Made by a program: the position numbers and the translations under genes. A stretch of 30,647 bases of DNA, from contig CAJUOE010000104.1 in NCBI GenBank assembly GCA_910587895.1, positions 1 to 30,647 of the forward strand, in the 5' to 3' direction. Shown in pieces: positions 1 to 7,934 of this stretch; position 1 is the first letter of the stretch; the number at the start of each line of letters is the position of its first letter. The DNA comes from an uncultured Lachnospiraceae bacterium. GTDB taxonomy: Bacteria; Bacillota; Clostridia; Lachnospirales; Lachnospiraceae. Below the pieces are notes generated by a model, which was not told where the DNA came from, did not search any database, and saw only the letters and a list, made by a program, of their open reading frames with translations.

Positions 1-68
1 AATATCCCTTCTGTCACATTCCTGCTCCACAACTCATCCCCAATTGAGATCCCCTAACATATTTTTGT

Positions 69-650
69 TTACTTCTTATCCCTGTTTTTCACATATTCGT
101 CAATGCCGCCCCATACCTTATCCTTGTCAGACAATATGAGGTCATTCTCCGTCATCCCTTCGGGCATCGGCCACTTTACCCCAATCTTCTCATCCTTCCA
201 CAGAAGTCCGCCCTCATCGTTGGGGTGATAGAAATCCGTCACCTTGTAGCAGAACTCCGCATAATCAGACAGCACGACAAATCCATGTGCAAATCCCTTC
301 GGAATAAAGAACTGTTTCTTATTCTCTGCGGACAGGATCACGCCGAACCATTTGCCAAACGTCTCGGAACCGTCGCGCAAATCCACGGCAACGTCGAACA
401 CTTCTCCGTTTACCACGCGCACCAGCTTATCCTGCGGATAATTGATCTGAAAATGCAGCCCGCGCAGCACGCCTTTCTTCGATGCAGACTGATTATCCTG
501 CACAAACGCGCAGTCAATGCCCGCTTCCTTAAAATCATTGTAATTATAAGTCTCCATAAAATAACCGCGGGCGTCTCCAAACACCGCCGGCTCAATCACT
601 TTCAGCCCTGCAATCCCGTTGCAGTCATCCATTACCTTAATCTTTCCCAT
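69..650 (-). CDS. rfbC: dTDP-4-dehydrorhamnose 3,5-epimerase
   Basis: This 193-residue protein is a full-length RmlC/RfbC epimerase. It converts dTDP-4-keto-6-deoxyglucose to dTDP-4-keto-L-rhamnose, the third step of dTDP-L-rhamnose synthesis in the cytosol. Visible family marks are the cupin-core segment RGLHFQ with the catalytic His at residue 66, a following PQDKLVRV strand, and the FIPKGFAHGF segment near residue 120. The start is supported by an AAGGGGG ribosome site about 8 bases upstream. It lies 15 bases after rfbA and is probably co-transcribed with it. rfbB and rfbD sit about 14 kb upstream in the same cluster, so the four rhamnose genes are split into two groups. Identification is firm. 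Confidence 0.96.
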   Translation of the reverse strand: MGKIKVMDDCNGIAGLKVIEPAVFGDARGYFMETYNYNDFKEAGIDCAFVQDNQSASKKGVLRGLHFQINYPQDKLVRVVNGEVFDVAVDLRDGSETFGKWFGVILSAENKKQFFIPKGFAHGFVVLSDYAEFCYKVTDFYHPNDEGGLLWKDEKIGVKWPMPEGMTENDLILSDKDKVWGGIDEYVKNRDKK

Positions 651-665
651 CTTAAGCGCCCCCTT

Positions 666-1544
666 TTACAATCCTTCTGCAATTTCCATCAGATACTGTC
701 CATATTCTGTCTTCATCAGCGGTTCGGCAAGTTTCTTCAACTGCTCGTTATTGATAAATCCACGTTTGTAAGCGATCTCCTCGATACAGGAGATATACAG
801 CCCCTGGCGTTTCTGGAACGCCGATACGAAATCCGCGGCTGCCAGCAGCATATCGTGGTTGCCCGTATCCAGCCACGCAAACCCGCGCCCAAGCGTCTCT
901 ACCTTCAGGTTCCCGCGTTTCAGATATTCGTTGTTGACGGTGGTAATCTCGATCTCACCGCGCACGGATGGCTTGACATTCTTTGCAATCTCCACCACGT
1001 CGTTATCATAGAAATACAAACCCGGCACCGCATAATTCGATTTGGGATTCTCTGGCTTTTCCTCAATTGAAATGGCGGTTCCCTCCTCGTCAAATTCTAC
1101 TACGCCGTATTCCCTCGGGTCCCTGACGTAATATCCGAAAATTGTCGCTCCCGGCTGGCTGTCCGTTCTGTCCGCCACCGTGCGCAACACCCGGGAAAAA
1201 CTCTGTCCATAAAAAATATTATCACCCAGCACCAATGCCACCGCATCTTCGCCGATAAATTCTTCGCCGATAATAAATGCATCCGCCAGCCCTCTGGGCT
1301 CTTCCTGCACCCGATACGCAAACCTCATGCCAAGCTGGCTGCCATCGCCCAGTAAATCCTCAAATACCGGCAGGTCCCTGGGCGTGGAGATGATCAACAC
1401 CTCGCGGATGCCTGCCAGCATCAGCGTTGACAATGGATAATAAATCATCGGCTTGTCATACACCGGCATAATCTGCTTGGATATCGCTTTTGTCAATGGA
1501 TACAGTCTCGTACCGGATCCCCCGGCCAAAATAATTCCTTTCAT
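666..1544 (-). CDS. rfbA: glucose-1-phosphate thymidylyltransferase
   Basis: This 292-residue enzyme joins glucose-1-phosphate and dTTP to give dTDP-glucose, the first step of dTDP-L-rhamnose synthesis. The N-terminus carries the nucleotidyltransferase signature GGSGTRLYPLT at residues 8-18, followed by the SKQIMPVYDKPMIYYPLSTLM segment typical of RmlA. LGDNIFYG near residue 107 contains the metal-binding Asp, and the EKP and GRGFAWLDTG motifs follow. Length matches the family. A GGGAGG ribosome site sits 7 bases before the ATG. It follows the split membrane gene by 15 bases and precedes rfbC by 15 bases, so the three are likely one transcript from the promoter at 3467-3495. Confidence 0.97.
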   Translation of the reverse strand: MKGIILAGGSGTRLYPLTKAISKQIMPVYDKPMIYYPLSTLMLAGIREVLIISTPRDLPVFEDLLGDGSQLGMRFAYRVQEEPRGLADAFIIGEEFIGEDAVALVLGDNIFYGQSFSRVLRTVADRTDSQPGATIFGYYVRDPREYGVVEFDEEGTAISIEEKPENPKSNYAVPGLYFYDNDVVEIAKNVKPSVRGEIEITTVNNEYLKRGNLKVETLGRGFAWLDTGNHDMLLAAADFVSAFQKRQGLYISCIEEIAYKRGFINNEQLKKLAEPLMKTEYGQYLMEIAEGL

Positions 1545-1559
1545 GAAACAACCTCCCTG

Positions 1560-2360
1560 TCACTCTTCTGTTCGTGCATAAATACTTCTGTTGCCTGTGG
1601 AATCTACCAGCCCGTAACCCATCCCGGCCAGATAGTCTCCCATCTCATAAACATTCAGTGTTACAATATAGTCTACCTGTTTCCGCTCAAGCGCACGTGA
1701 CAGCCTTTCGGCGTCATCCTTCATCCCATGGTTGACTGCGCGAATCATGGATTTCTGCGCGCGCCAGCTCTTTTTGACATCCTCATAACCTTCTGCATTG
1801 TCATGCTCCTGATAGGCCCTGCGGCTGATTCCCCATACCAGCGACGGATTATACAGCCTTGCCATCATCTGGCACTCCAGGTCAAACGCCACCACCGGCT
1901 GCTCTTTTTGCTTATCCTGCTCTATGATATCGCATACCCGCATCACATCCTCCGAAAGATTATAGAGGTTCGCAGGCATCCGAAGGCTGTCCTTTGTCAG
2001 AAAAGAGCTCATTCCCCCGCGAAACAGCGCAAGCAGCAGCACGACAACGACTGCCCTTTCCCAGAACTTCCTGCGCTCCATCACGGTTTTCGTCCCTGCC
2101 CACGCAATCAGGGGCAGTATGGGAATTGCCCACAGAAACCGGTAATACGTACTGATATCCGTCAGTTTTCCCATCACACGCAATGACAAATCATTAAACA
2201 GAAACAGGATTCCCAACATCAGGAGAAACAACAGGCGTTTGCGTCCATTCCCGTTTCCATGGCAGAAGACATAGATGATGCAAACCCAGAATATGGACAG
2301 AAACATGGTCGTTCCCATATAAGTTTGAAATACCTGCGCGACATTTTCAACAACATTCAT
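1560..2360 (-). CDS. membrane protein, C-terminal half of a split DUF6077-like gene
   Basis: This 266-residue reading frame has about four hydrophobic segments in its first 120 residues, then a soluble C-terminal region of about 140 residues. It is in exactly the same frame as the preceding ORF (2370-3431), separated only by one TGA and three sense codons. The two together would make a protein of about 620 residues, a plausible length for the large polytopic DUF6077-type proteins found in clostridial surface-glycan clusters. I therefore read it as the 3' half of a gene broken by a nonsense mutation. A GAGGGA motif 6 bases before the ATG could permit restart or coupled translation, so a functional two-part protein is not excluded. 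Biochemical function is unknown. Confidence 0.6.
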   Translation of the reverse strand: MNVVENVAQVFQTYMGTTMFLSIFWVCIIYVFCHGNGNGRKRLLFLLMLGILFLFNDLSLRVMGKLTDISTYYRFLWAIPILPLIAWAGTKTVMERRKFWERAVVVVLLLALFRGGMSSFLTKDSLRMPANLYNLSEDVMRVCDIIEQDKQKEQPVVAFDLECQMMARLYNPSLVWGISRRAYQEHDNAEGYEDVKKSWRAQKSMIRAVNHGMKDDAERLSRALERKQVDYIVTLNVYEMGDYLAGMGYGLVDSTGNRSIYARTEE

Positions 2361-2369
2361 ATTGTTCCC

Positions 2370-3431
2370 TCATGACTGCATGACCGCGATACGAAATCCT
2401 GCAGTATACATAAAATAAAGAATAAAGTAAATACCATTGGGCAAAACACACCAGAATGCGCGCCATAAAATCTGCCATTTGCGCACAGTCAGCCACTCCG
2501 CCAATGCATAAACCACCATCATCGCCGGGACAATCACGAGAGATGACATCGAAAGCGGAATACTGGAAAAACAAACCAGAAACGCCAGAAACCAATGCTC
2601 CCTCTTCTTCGCATCCTGCCAAAGGCAGAAAATCGCATAGAACAATGCCGGTATCACGACATTGGCGCAAAATCCCTTTGCCTCATATGCCCGGATTAAC
2701 AGAAAATCCGACGTCGAAAACCCGGTATGGAAACCAAGATGCATCACAAATACCAGACCCACCATAAACAGGGCTTTCTTCACACCTGGAAACGCACGTC
2801 TGCCGATTGCAAACATAATCCATCCATGCATCAGGATACAGAGCGTGCCAAGCACATACTTCTGTACCAGCAGCCCCCCAATCCCTGTCAGCCTGCAAAG
2901 GAACGCGGAATGCATATAAAATGAGGATAACGCATAACGAAAATCCAGCGTCTTCTCTATCCCGCCGGAACCTCCATTATACACATACATCGAATCTGTC
3001 AACACGGTCGTATCCACTGTCCCGATATAATAGGTAGTGTCCCATCCAACATACTGCTGTATTCCGTGAAACCAGCAGCAGAAAGCAAGCAGGAGGATTA
3101 CTGCCGCAAGCAGAATCCCTCTGCCTCGCCAGAACCCGGCAGCGATTGCCCGCAACAGTTTTCCAAGCTCCCTTCCTGTTATCACGAGAGCCAGGATATT
3201 CACCACGGCTAATACCACCAGCCATAAGACAACCAGTTCATGAAACGGTCTCTGCAAAAGGATTAACGGCAACGCCGCGATCTGAAATAATCCGAAATAC
3301 ACAAAAAACCCGAAAATCCCCGTCTCATATATCCGAAACTTCAGCCGAAACAACCTGGCAGATAAGACGCCAAACACGCTAAATTCAATTCCCAACAACA
3401 AAAGCACTGCGAAACATACCGCAAGCTGCAT
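2370..3431 (-). CDS. polytopic membrane protein, N-terminal half of a split DUF6077-like gene
   Basis: This product of about 353 residues has roughly eight to ten hydrophobic segments. An external loop contains GWDTTYYIGTVDTTVLTDS, which resembles the acidic aromatic loop I associate with DUF6077 proteins; that assignment is from memory and moderate. I place the start at the second ATG (3431), because AGGAG is 8 bases from it but only 2 bases from the ATG at 3437. Transcription probably begins about 30 bases upstream at the promoter 3467-3495. The frame ends at a TGA inside what looks like one continuous gene with 1560-2360. A role in surface-glycan assembly is inferred only from the neighbouring rhamnose, flippase and glycosyltransferase genes. 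Confidence 0.6.
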   Translation of the reverse strand: MQLAVCFAVLLLLGIEFSVFGVLSARLFRLKFRIYETGIFGFFVYFGLFQIAALPLILLQRPFHELVVLWLVVLAVVNILALVITGRELGKLLRAIAAGFWRGRGILLAAVILLLAFCCWFHGIQQYVGWDTTYYIGTVDTTVLTDSMYVYNGGSGGIEKTLDFRYALSSFYMHSAFLCRLTGIGGLLVQKYVLGTLCILMHGWIMFAIGRRAFPGVKKALFMVGLVFVMHLGFHTGFSTSDFLLIRAYEAKGFCANVVIPALFYAIFCLWQDAKKREHWFLAFLVCFSSIPLSMSSLVIVPAMMVVYALAEWLTVRKWQILWRAFWCVLPNGIYFILYFMYTAGFRIAVMQS

Positions 3432-3466
3432 CTTCATTTCTCCTAATCAAAATTTTTTTGTTCCAT

Positions 3467-3495
3467 ATTATACCATTTTTACACGGCGAATGCAA
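3467..3495 (-). promoter_or_regulatory. sigma-A-type promoter with extended -10
   Basis: On the minus strand, TTGCAT (3490-3495) is followed after exactly 17 bases by a perfect TATAAT (3467-3472), preceded by TGG, which makes an extended -10. Transcription would start near 3460, about 30 bases before the ATG at 3431. It would drive the split membrane gene, rfbA and rfbC separately from the rest of the cluster. Confidence 0.8.
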
Positions 3496-3524
3496 ATCCC
3501 AGACATATTCCCATAAATTCCACC

Positions 3525-6284
3525 CTATTTCCGGTACATTTTGTAAAGCCTCTTTTTATTGTAATACGGCACAAGCTGTTTCCAGGAGGATATTCCTATC
3601 AGTCCCCGATAGCGGTTTGTGTACGAGAAAGTCTTCGTGGTATCCATATATTTGAATACGTTAAAGGCTTCTTTTCCGTGAATCCCCATCGGCAGCCCCT
3701 GCGCAACTTCCACCGGATGATCCTGGTAACTGCGGATAATAAACGCATCCACGTATGGGTTGCACGCTGCTATATAATAACTTGCCGCTATTGCAGCCGC
3801 CTGATTTGTCTGTCCCCAGTTGGAGGCATAGCCCTGCTCCGACAGGATCGTCCGCACGGAGGAACCGTATTTGCGCCTGATATAACTCGTCAGGACATTG
3901 AGGTTCTTCATCGTGATATAGGGGCTGTTCTCGTCATAGGTAATTCCATATCCATCCCAGAAATTTGTATAGGTCAGCGGTGCGGAGTATGCGTGGTAGG
4001 CAAGATTCCATTTCAGTCCTTTCTGGATTTTTTTCAGCTGCGAATGGAACTGCGCAATGGAATATTTCGCACTGTAGCCGCCTGACACATGGGTATTCCA
4101 GAAATTATCCATGCAGATGAATACACGTGCATTGGAATACTGGCTCCTTACCGCATAATACAAGGAACGGAATGCCAGCGCATAACTTCGGAAATAAGAG
4201 CTTGTGGAAAGGCTTCCCTTGTAATTCCATGAACCGGGATTATTGATCTCATTTCCCAGCACCCAGTTCGACACATAACAATTCTTTGTGCCAAACACGC
4301 TGCCCAGATAGCAGAACATGGCCTCCATCTTCTCTCTTCCCGCGCTGCCGCGTACATTCCAGGTATAGTAGGGCGCGGCTCCCGCCACCCTCGCTTTGGC
4401 ATCAATCAGATCTTCCTGGCCGCCAACCCAGTCAAGCAGCACCTGCATGGTAACATTAATTCCCTTTTTATTACATTCTGATACAATCTGCTGTTGAGAA
4501 ACAAGCTGATTAAAATAGTAAGTTTTCCCATTATATTGATAGGGAATCGTAGCATTGGAACACAACTGGGATACCGTCAGGTTCAGGAAGGTATTTTTCG
4601 CCGTGCAGGAATCAATCTCCTGCATACTGGTGCTGAACTGGATGCCCTTCTTGGTCTTCCCCAGTTTGTATTTGGACTTGTTTTTCGCCGCCTTCTCCGG
4701 ATTCTTCACATAGGAAGAGCTGCTGATCAGCGTATACTTTCCACTCTTTTTCACGGCAATTCCAAACAGTGCCGTGACATATCCCTGATTGTCTGTCGTC
4801 TTCAGGCTGAAACTGAGCTTTTTCTTTTTGTATGATTTTGCCGCCATCTTGTATGGTTTCCCATTGATTGGATTGACATATACCAGATAGTAGCAGTCGG
4901 TGGAACTCGCCACCCTGTTTTTTACCGTAGCCTTTACGCTCACCCTGCTCGTCTTCGTGGCCTTGCAGGTCGTAATCTTTGCGCGGCTCTTGTTCGGCTT
5001 TCGCGTACATTTGACCCATTTGGCATAATATTTCTTATTTCCCATGCTGCCCTTATTCAACTGGCTCACGCGGTTTTTGCATTTTGCATCCGTGTACCAG
5101 CCGTCGAAATCATAGCCGCTGCGCGTCGGCGCCGGAAGTGAATAGGTGCTGGTAGTGATATTGTAGCTTTTCTTAGCGTTTCCGGGAAGTTTTCCCTTCT
5201 TCGTATCGTATGTAATCGTGTACTTAATGGGCGTCCATATGGCATAGAGCGTCACGCTGCCGCCGTCTTTCGAGGTAAGCGTCTCCACGCCCTCCCCGGC
5301 TTTGTAAGTCTTTCCCTTGCCATCCTTTTTGGTATTCCAGCTCACGAACGTGTAGCCGCTGCGCGAAAAACCATTCGCGCTTAACGCGCTCTGCGTGCCA
5401 TAGACATGGCTGGTGGGCGATACCGCCCCGCTGTTTGCGCCGTTGCCGTTATATTTGACGCTGTAGGAAATCCCTTTCCACATGGCGAACAACGTCACGG
5501 TACTTCCATGCCCCTGGTTCGGGAAAGAAACCGATTCTTTATCGGCATAGTTCTGTCCGGAACCATCCGGCCTTGTATTCCATCCTGCAAATGTATAGCC
5601 CTTTTTTTCGAATTCATTTTCATTGAGCTTTTTGCTCTGTCCGCAGGTAAACGCCTGGTCTGGCATCGTCCCGCTGCCGCCGTTGGAATCGAACGCAACC
5701 TTATATTCCCCATTCTGCCAGACTGCTTTCAATACTACCACTGCTCCATCCTGATCCGTGAGGTTTTTTACCTTTGTATTTTCCTGGCAGACGCCGACGC
5801 CTTCCAGCTCCCAGCCGACCAGCACGTAATCTGTTTTATAACATCCGCTGACCGGAATCAGGAATTCTTCGTCATACGCTACCTGTTTTTCCGGAGGCGC
5901 CTCCCCCTCGCCGCCGTTTACATCAAACTGCACGCGGTAGGTAATCGGCGTCCACGATGCCGATAACGTAATGTCCTTCGTCACCGGCTGGTCAAATGCA
6001 TAATAATGTTCGTCCTCATCCAGCCAGCCCTGAAAGAGGTAGCCCTTTTTCAGGACGTCCGCCACTTGATCTGCATTTACCGTCTCTCCTTCTCCCACCT
6101 GCATGGAAAAAGTGCTTTCTCCTGAGGCGGTAACTCCGCCGTTTAATTCAAATGTAACGGTATAACTGGAAACTTCTTCATTTTCCTGATCCTCCTGCGC
6201 CTCCATGGCATAGAGACTTCCCATATCCATGGTAAACAGCATCATGACTGCCAGCAGCACAGATAATATCCTCTTCTTTTTCAT
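3525..6284 (-). CDS. secreted InlB-type repeat protein with DUF5722 glycosidase-like domain
   Basis: The start is placed at the ATG at 6284, where AAGGG lies 7 bases upstream and a lysine-rich signal peptide of about 26 residues begins (MKKKRILSVLLAVMM). The mature protein has about 919 residues including the signal. Five Listeria-Bacteroides (InlB B / Flg_new type) repeats of about 70-80 residues fill residues 39-425, each ending in a pattern such as ASW, AVW, AMW, AIW or AKW. A basic linker and a beta-rich stretch follow. From about residue 545 to the end is a region I recognise as DUF5722, a TIM-barrel glycosidase-like family. VLGNEINN (Glu 679) and ILSEQGY (Glu 816) look like the acid/base and nucleophile of a retaining clan-A-like hydrolase. 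No sortase motif is seen. It may cut or remodel the polysaccharide made by the neighbouring genes, but its substrate is unknown. Confidence 0.85.
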   Translation of the reverse strand: MKKKRILSVLLAVMMLFTMDMGSLYAMEAQEDQENEEVSSYTVTFELNGGVTASGESTFSMQVGEGETVNADQVADVLKKGYLFQGWLDEDEHYYAFDQPVTKDITLSASWTPITYRVQFDVNGGEGEAPPEKQVAYDEEFLIPVSGCYKTDYVLVGWELEGVGVCQENTKVKNLTDQDGAVVVLKAVWQNGEYKVAFDSNGGSGTMPDQAFTCGQSKKLNENEFEKKGYTFAGWNTRPDGSGQNYADKESVSFPNQGHGSTVTLFAMWKGISYSVKYNGNGANSGAVSPTSHVYGTQSALSANGFSRSGYTFVSWNTKKDGKGKTYKAGEGVETLTSKDGGSVTLYAIWTPIKYTITYDTKKGKLPGNAKKSYNITTSTYSLPAPTRSGYDFDGWYTDAKCKNRVSQLNKGSMGNKKYYAKWVKCTRKPNKSRAKITTCKATKTSRVSVKATVKNRVASSTDCYYLVYVNPINGKPYKMAAKSYKKKKLSFSLKTTDNQGYVTALFGIAVKKSGKYTLISSSSYVKNPEKAAKNKSKYKLGKTKKGIQFSTSMQEIDSCTAKNTFLNLTVSQLCSNATIPYQYNGKTYYFNQLVSQQQIVSECNKKGINVTMQVLLDWVGGQEDLIDAKARVAGAAPYYTWNVRGSAGREKMEAMFCYLGSVFGTKNCYVSNWVLGNEINNPGSWNYKGSLSTSSYFRSYALAFRSLYYAVRSQYSNARVFICMDNFWNTHVSGGYSAKYSIAQFHSQLKKIQKGLKWNLAYHAYSAPLTYTNFWDGYGITYDENSPYITMKNLNVLTSYIRRKYGSSVRTILSEQGYASNWGQTNQAAAIAASYYIAACNPYVDAFIIRSYQDHPVEVAQGLPMGIHGKEAFNVFKYMDTTKTFSYTNRYRGLIGISSWKQLVPYYNKKRLYKMYRK

Positions 6285-6346
6285 CTTAATCCCTTCTTTT
6301 TTCAGCCTCGTTATCCTGTATCTTTTATGTATGGAATCCCCCTTTG

Positions 6347-7846
6347 TCATTGATTACGTTTTCTTCCCCTCATTGGCAGAAATTTCTGCAGATAAGGCAA
6401 CACAAATTCCATCGTGATCGTCTCACGCTGCAACAACAATATCACCCCGTAAACTCCAAAAAAAACTACTGCCGTCACCACGAGCACAAGGAAATATCCC
6501 AAATTTCCTGGTGCCAGAACATGCACCGCAATTGCTGCGCCAGAAGCTGGAACAACTGCCAGAATATAAGGCCATACCCAATGCTTTTGATGAATTTCCT
6601 TTAAGAAATCTTTCAGGAACACAACTTCCAAAAGCACTACGGCAAGCTCTGCCGCCAGTGTGCCTATGGCGGCTCCAGACGCCCCCAGGTAAGGAATCAA
6701 CAGCAAATTCAACACAAAATCCACCGCCGCACCCGCAACGACCGCTGTCAGCACCTTTCTCTCCCGGTCCGTTGGCACCAGAACCTGCATCCCAAGAATA
6801 TTTGACAGTCCAATCAAGAGCACTGTCGGCATAATTATGCGCATGGGCATGGCTGCCGGAGCGTATTTGGGACCGGAGATAAGCCCGATTACCTCTCCGG
6901 CAAACAGGATAAAATAGATGGTCAAAGGTAGCGCCATCATCACCACAAAGCACAATGCATGGGACGTTATCCTGTAAAACTCTTCCTTCATCCCCTTTTC
7001 GATATAATAGGAGAGCCTTGGAAGCAGCACCGTGCCAAGAGAAATCACCAGCCCGACCAACGCCGTCTTAATATAGACAGACGCGCTGTAATATCCAGTC
7101 TGTGTATCGCCGCTCATAAGCCCCATCATCACCGTATCCAGGTTCGTATAAATGCTGTTTGCAACTGTCATCGCACAAAATACGGCAATCGGCTTCAAAT
7201 GCCTTTTAAAATCATAATTTCCCAGCGGCCTGATATAAATATACCTTCTCAGCCGCAGGAAATTGAAGACATAAGAACCGATATTGGAAAGCACCGTAAG
7301 CGCGCCGTAAATGACGAAATCCTCCTTGCTGCGGACAAGCACAAACATAAGAACCACGGCAAGAACCTTAAACGCCAGAGAGGCCGTTGTAATATAGGCA
7401 TACTTCTCCAGCGCCGAATACAGCCAGCTCACTCCGATGACATTCAAAAAAATTGCCGTACTCATCACCAGAAGCAAAGTACGGTCTTCGATAAATTTGG
7501 GCACAAACTGTATCGTTACCCCAAAAACAATATACACGATTACCATCATTACCGTATTAATGACAAGAATTTCATGTACGGTTCGCGACAGTTTCTCCTT
7601 ATCGTCGCGAACCTGCGCACAGGCGCGAATGCCATATGTTGGTATGCCAAGCATTGCTACCATGGAAAAATAATTTACCACGCCGCCTGCCGCCGCAACC
7701 TTGCCGGTTCCCATCGGGAGAAGAACCCTGGATATATATGGGAACGTAATCAAAGGAAAGATTACAGAAGATGCCGTCAAGATGAAATTCATAATAAAAT
7801 TGAACGTCACAGAATGTTCCTTTGCCACAGAATGCTCTTTTGCCAC
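6347..7846 (-). CDS. Wzx-type polysaccharide flippase (MATE/MOP superfamily)
   Basis: This strongly hydrophobic protein of about 499 residues has a dozen or more membrane segments and the N-terminal signature of oligosaccharide flippases: NFI...TASSVIFPLITFPYISRVL followed by GTGKVAAAGGVVNYF. It would move an undecaprenyl-linked repeat unit across the membrane. I choose a GTG start at 7846, because GGAGG is 7 bases upstream; an ATG at 7876 in the same frame lacks a ribosome site. The first 12 codons are a near-exact duplication (SVAKEH twice), giving three in-frame GTG codons at 7846, 7828 and 7810. The gene sits between the paralogous membrane proteins and the secreted DUF5722 protein. Confidence 0.9.
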   Translation of the reverse strand: MAKEHSVAKEHSVTFNFIMNFILTASSVIFPLITFPYISRVLLPMGTGKVAAAGGVVNYFSMVAMLGIPTYGIRACAQVRDDKEKLSRTVHEILVINTVMMVIVYIVFGVTIQFVPKFIEDRTLLLVMSTAIFLNVIGVSWLYSALEKYAYITTASLAFKVLAVVLMFVLVRSKEDFVIYGALTVLSNIGSYVFNFLRLRRYIYIRPLGNYDFKRHLKPIAVFCAMTVANSIYTNLDTVMMGLMSGDTQTGYYSASVYIKTALVGLVISLGTVLLPRLSYYIEKGMKEEFYRITSHALCFVVMMALPLTIYFILFAGEVIGLISGPKYAPAAMPMRIIMPTVLLIGLSNILGMQVLVPTDRERKVLTAVVAGAAVDFVLNLLLIPYLGASGAAIGTLAAELAVVLLEVVFLKDFLKEIHQKHWVWPYILAVVPASGAAIAVHVLAPGNLGYFLVLVVTAVVFFGVYGVILLLQRETITMEFVLPYLQKFLPMRGRKRNQ

Positions 7847-7934
7847 AGAATTACCTCCATATATTCTATGGTGCATAATAAAGACAATGCACCAACCTTG
7901 CTTTTTATTGCAGATACAGCCAGAAAATAAGGCA

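Noticed and set aside
1..68. Possible terminator after rfbC.
   Set aside because: No stable hairpin with a U-run is visible in the 68 bases available.
225..1070. A 281-codon plus-strand open frame.
   Set aside because: It spans the antisense of both rfbA and rfbC, which are clearly real.
7870..7893. Inverted repeat GGTGCAT/ATGCACC before the flippase gene.
   Set aside because: It has 7-bp arms with a 10-base loop and neither a U-tract nor a promoter placed around it; too weak to call an operator or terminator.
6959..7930. A 323-codon plus-strand open frame.
   Set aside because: It is antisense to the flippase gene, has no family motifs and no sensible ribosome site.
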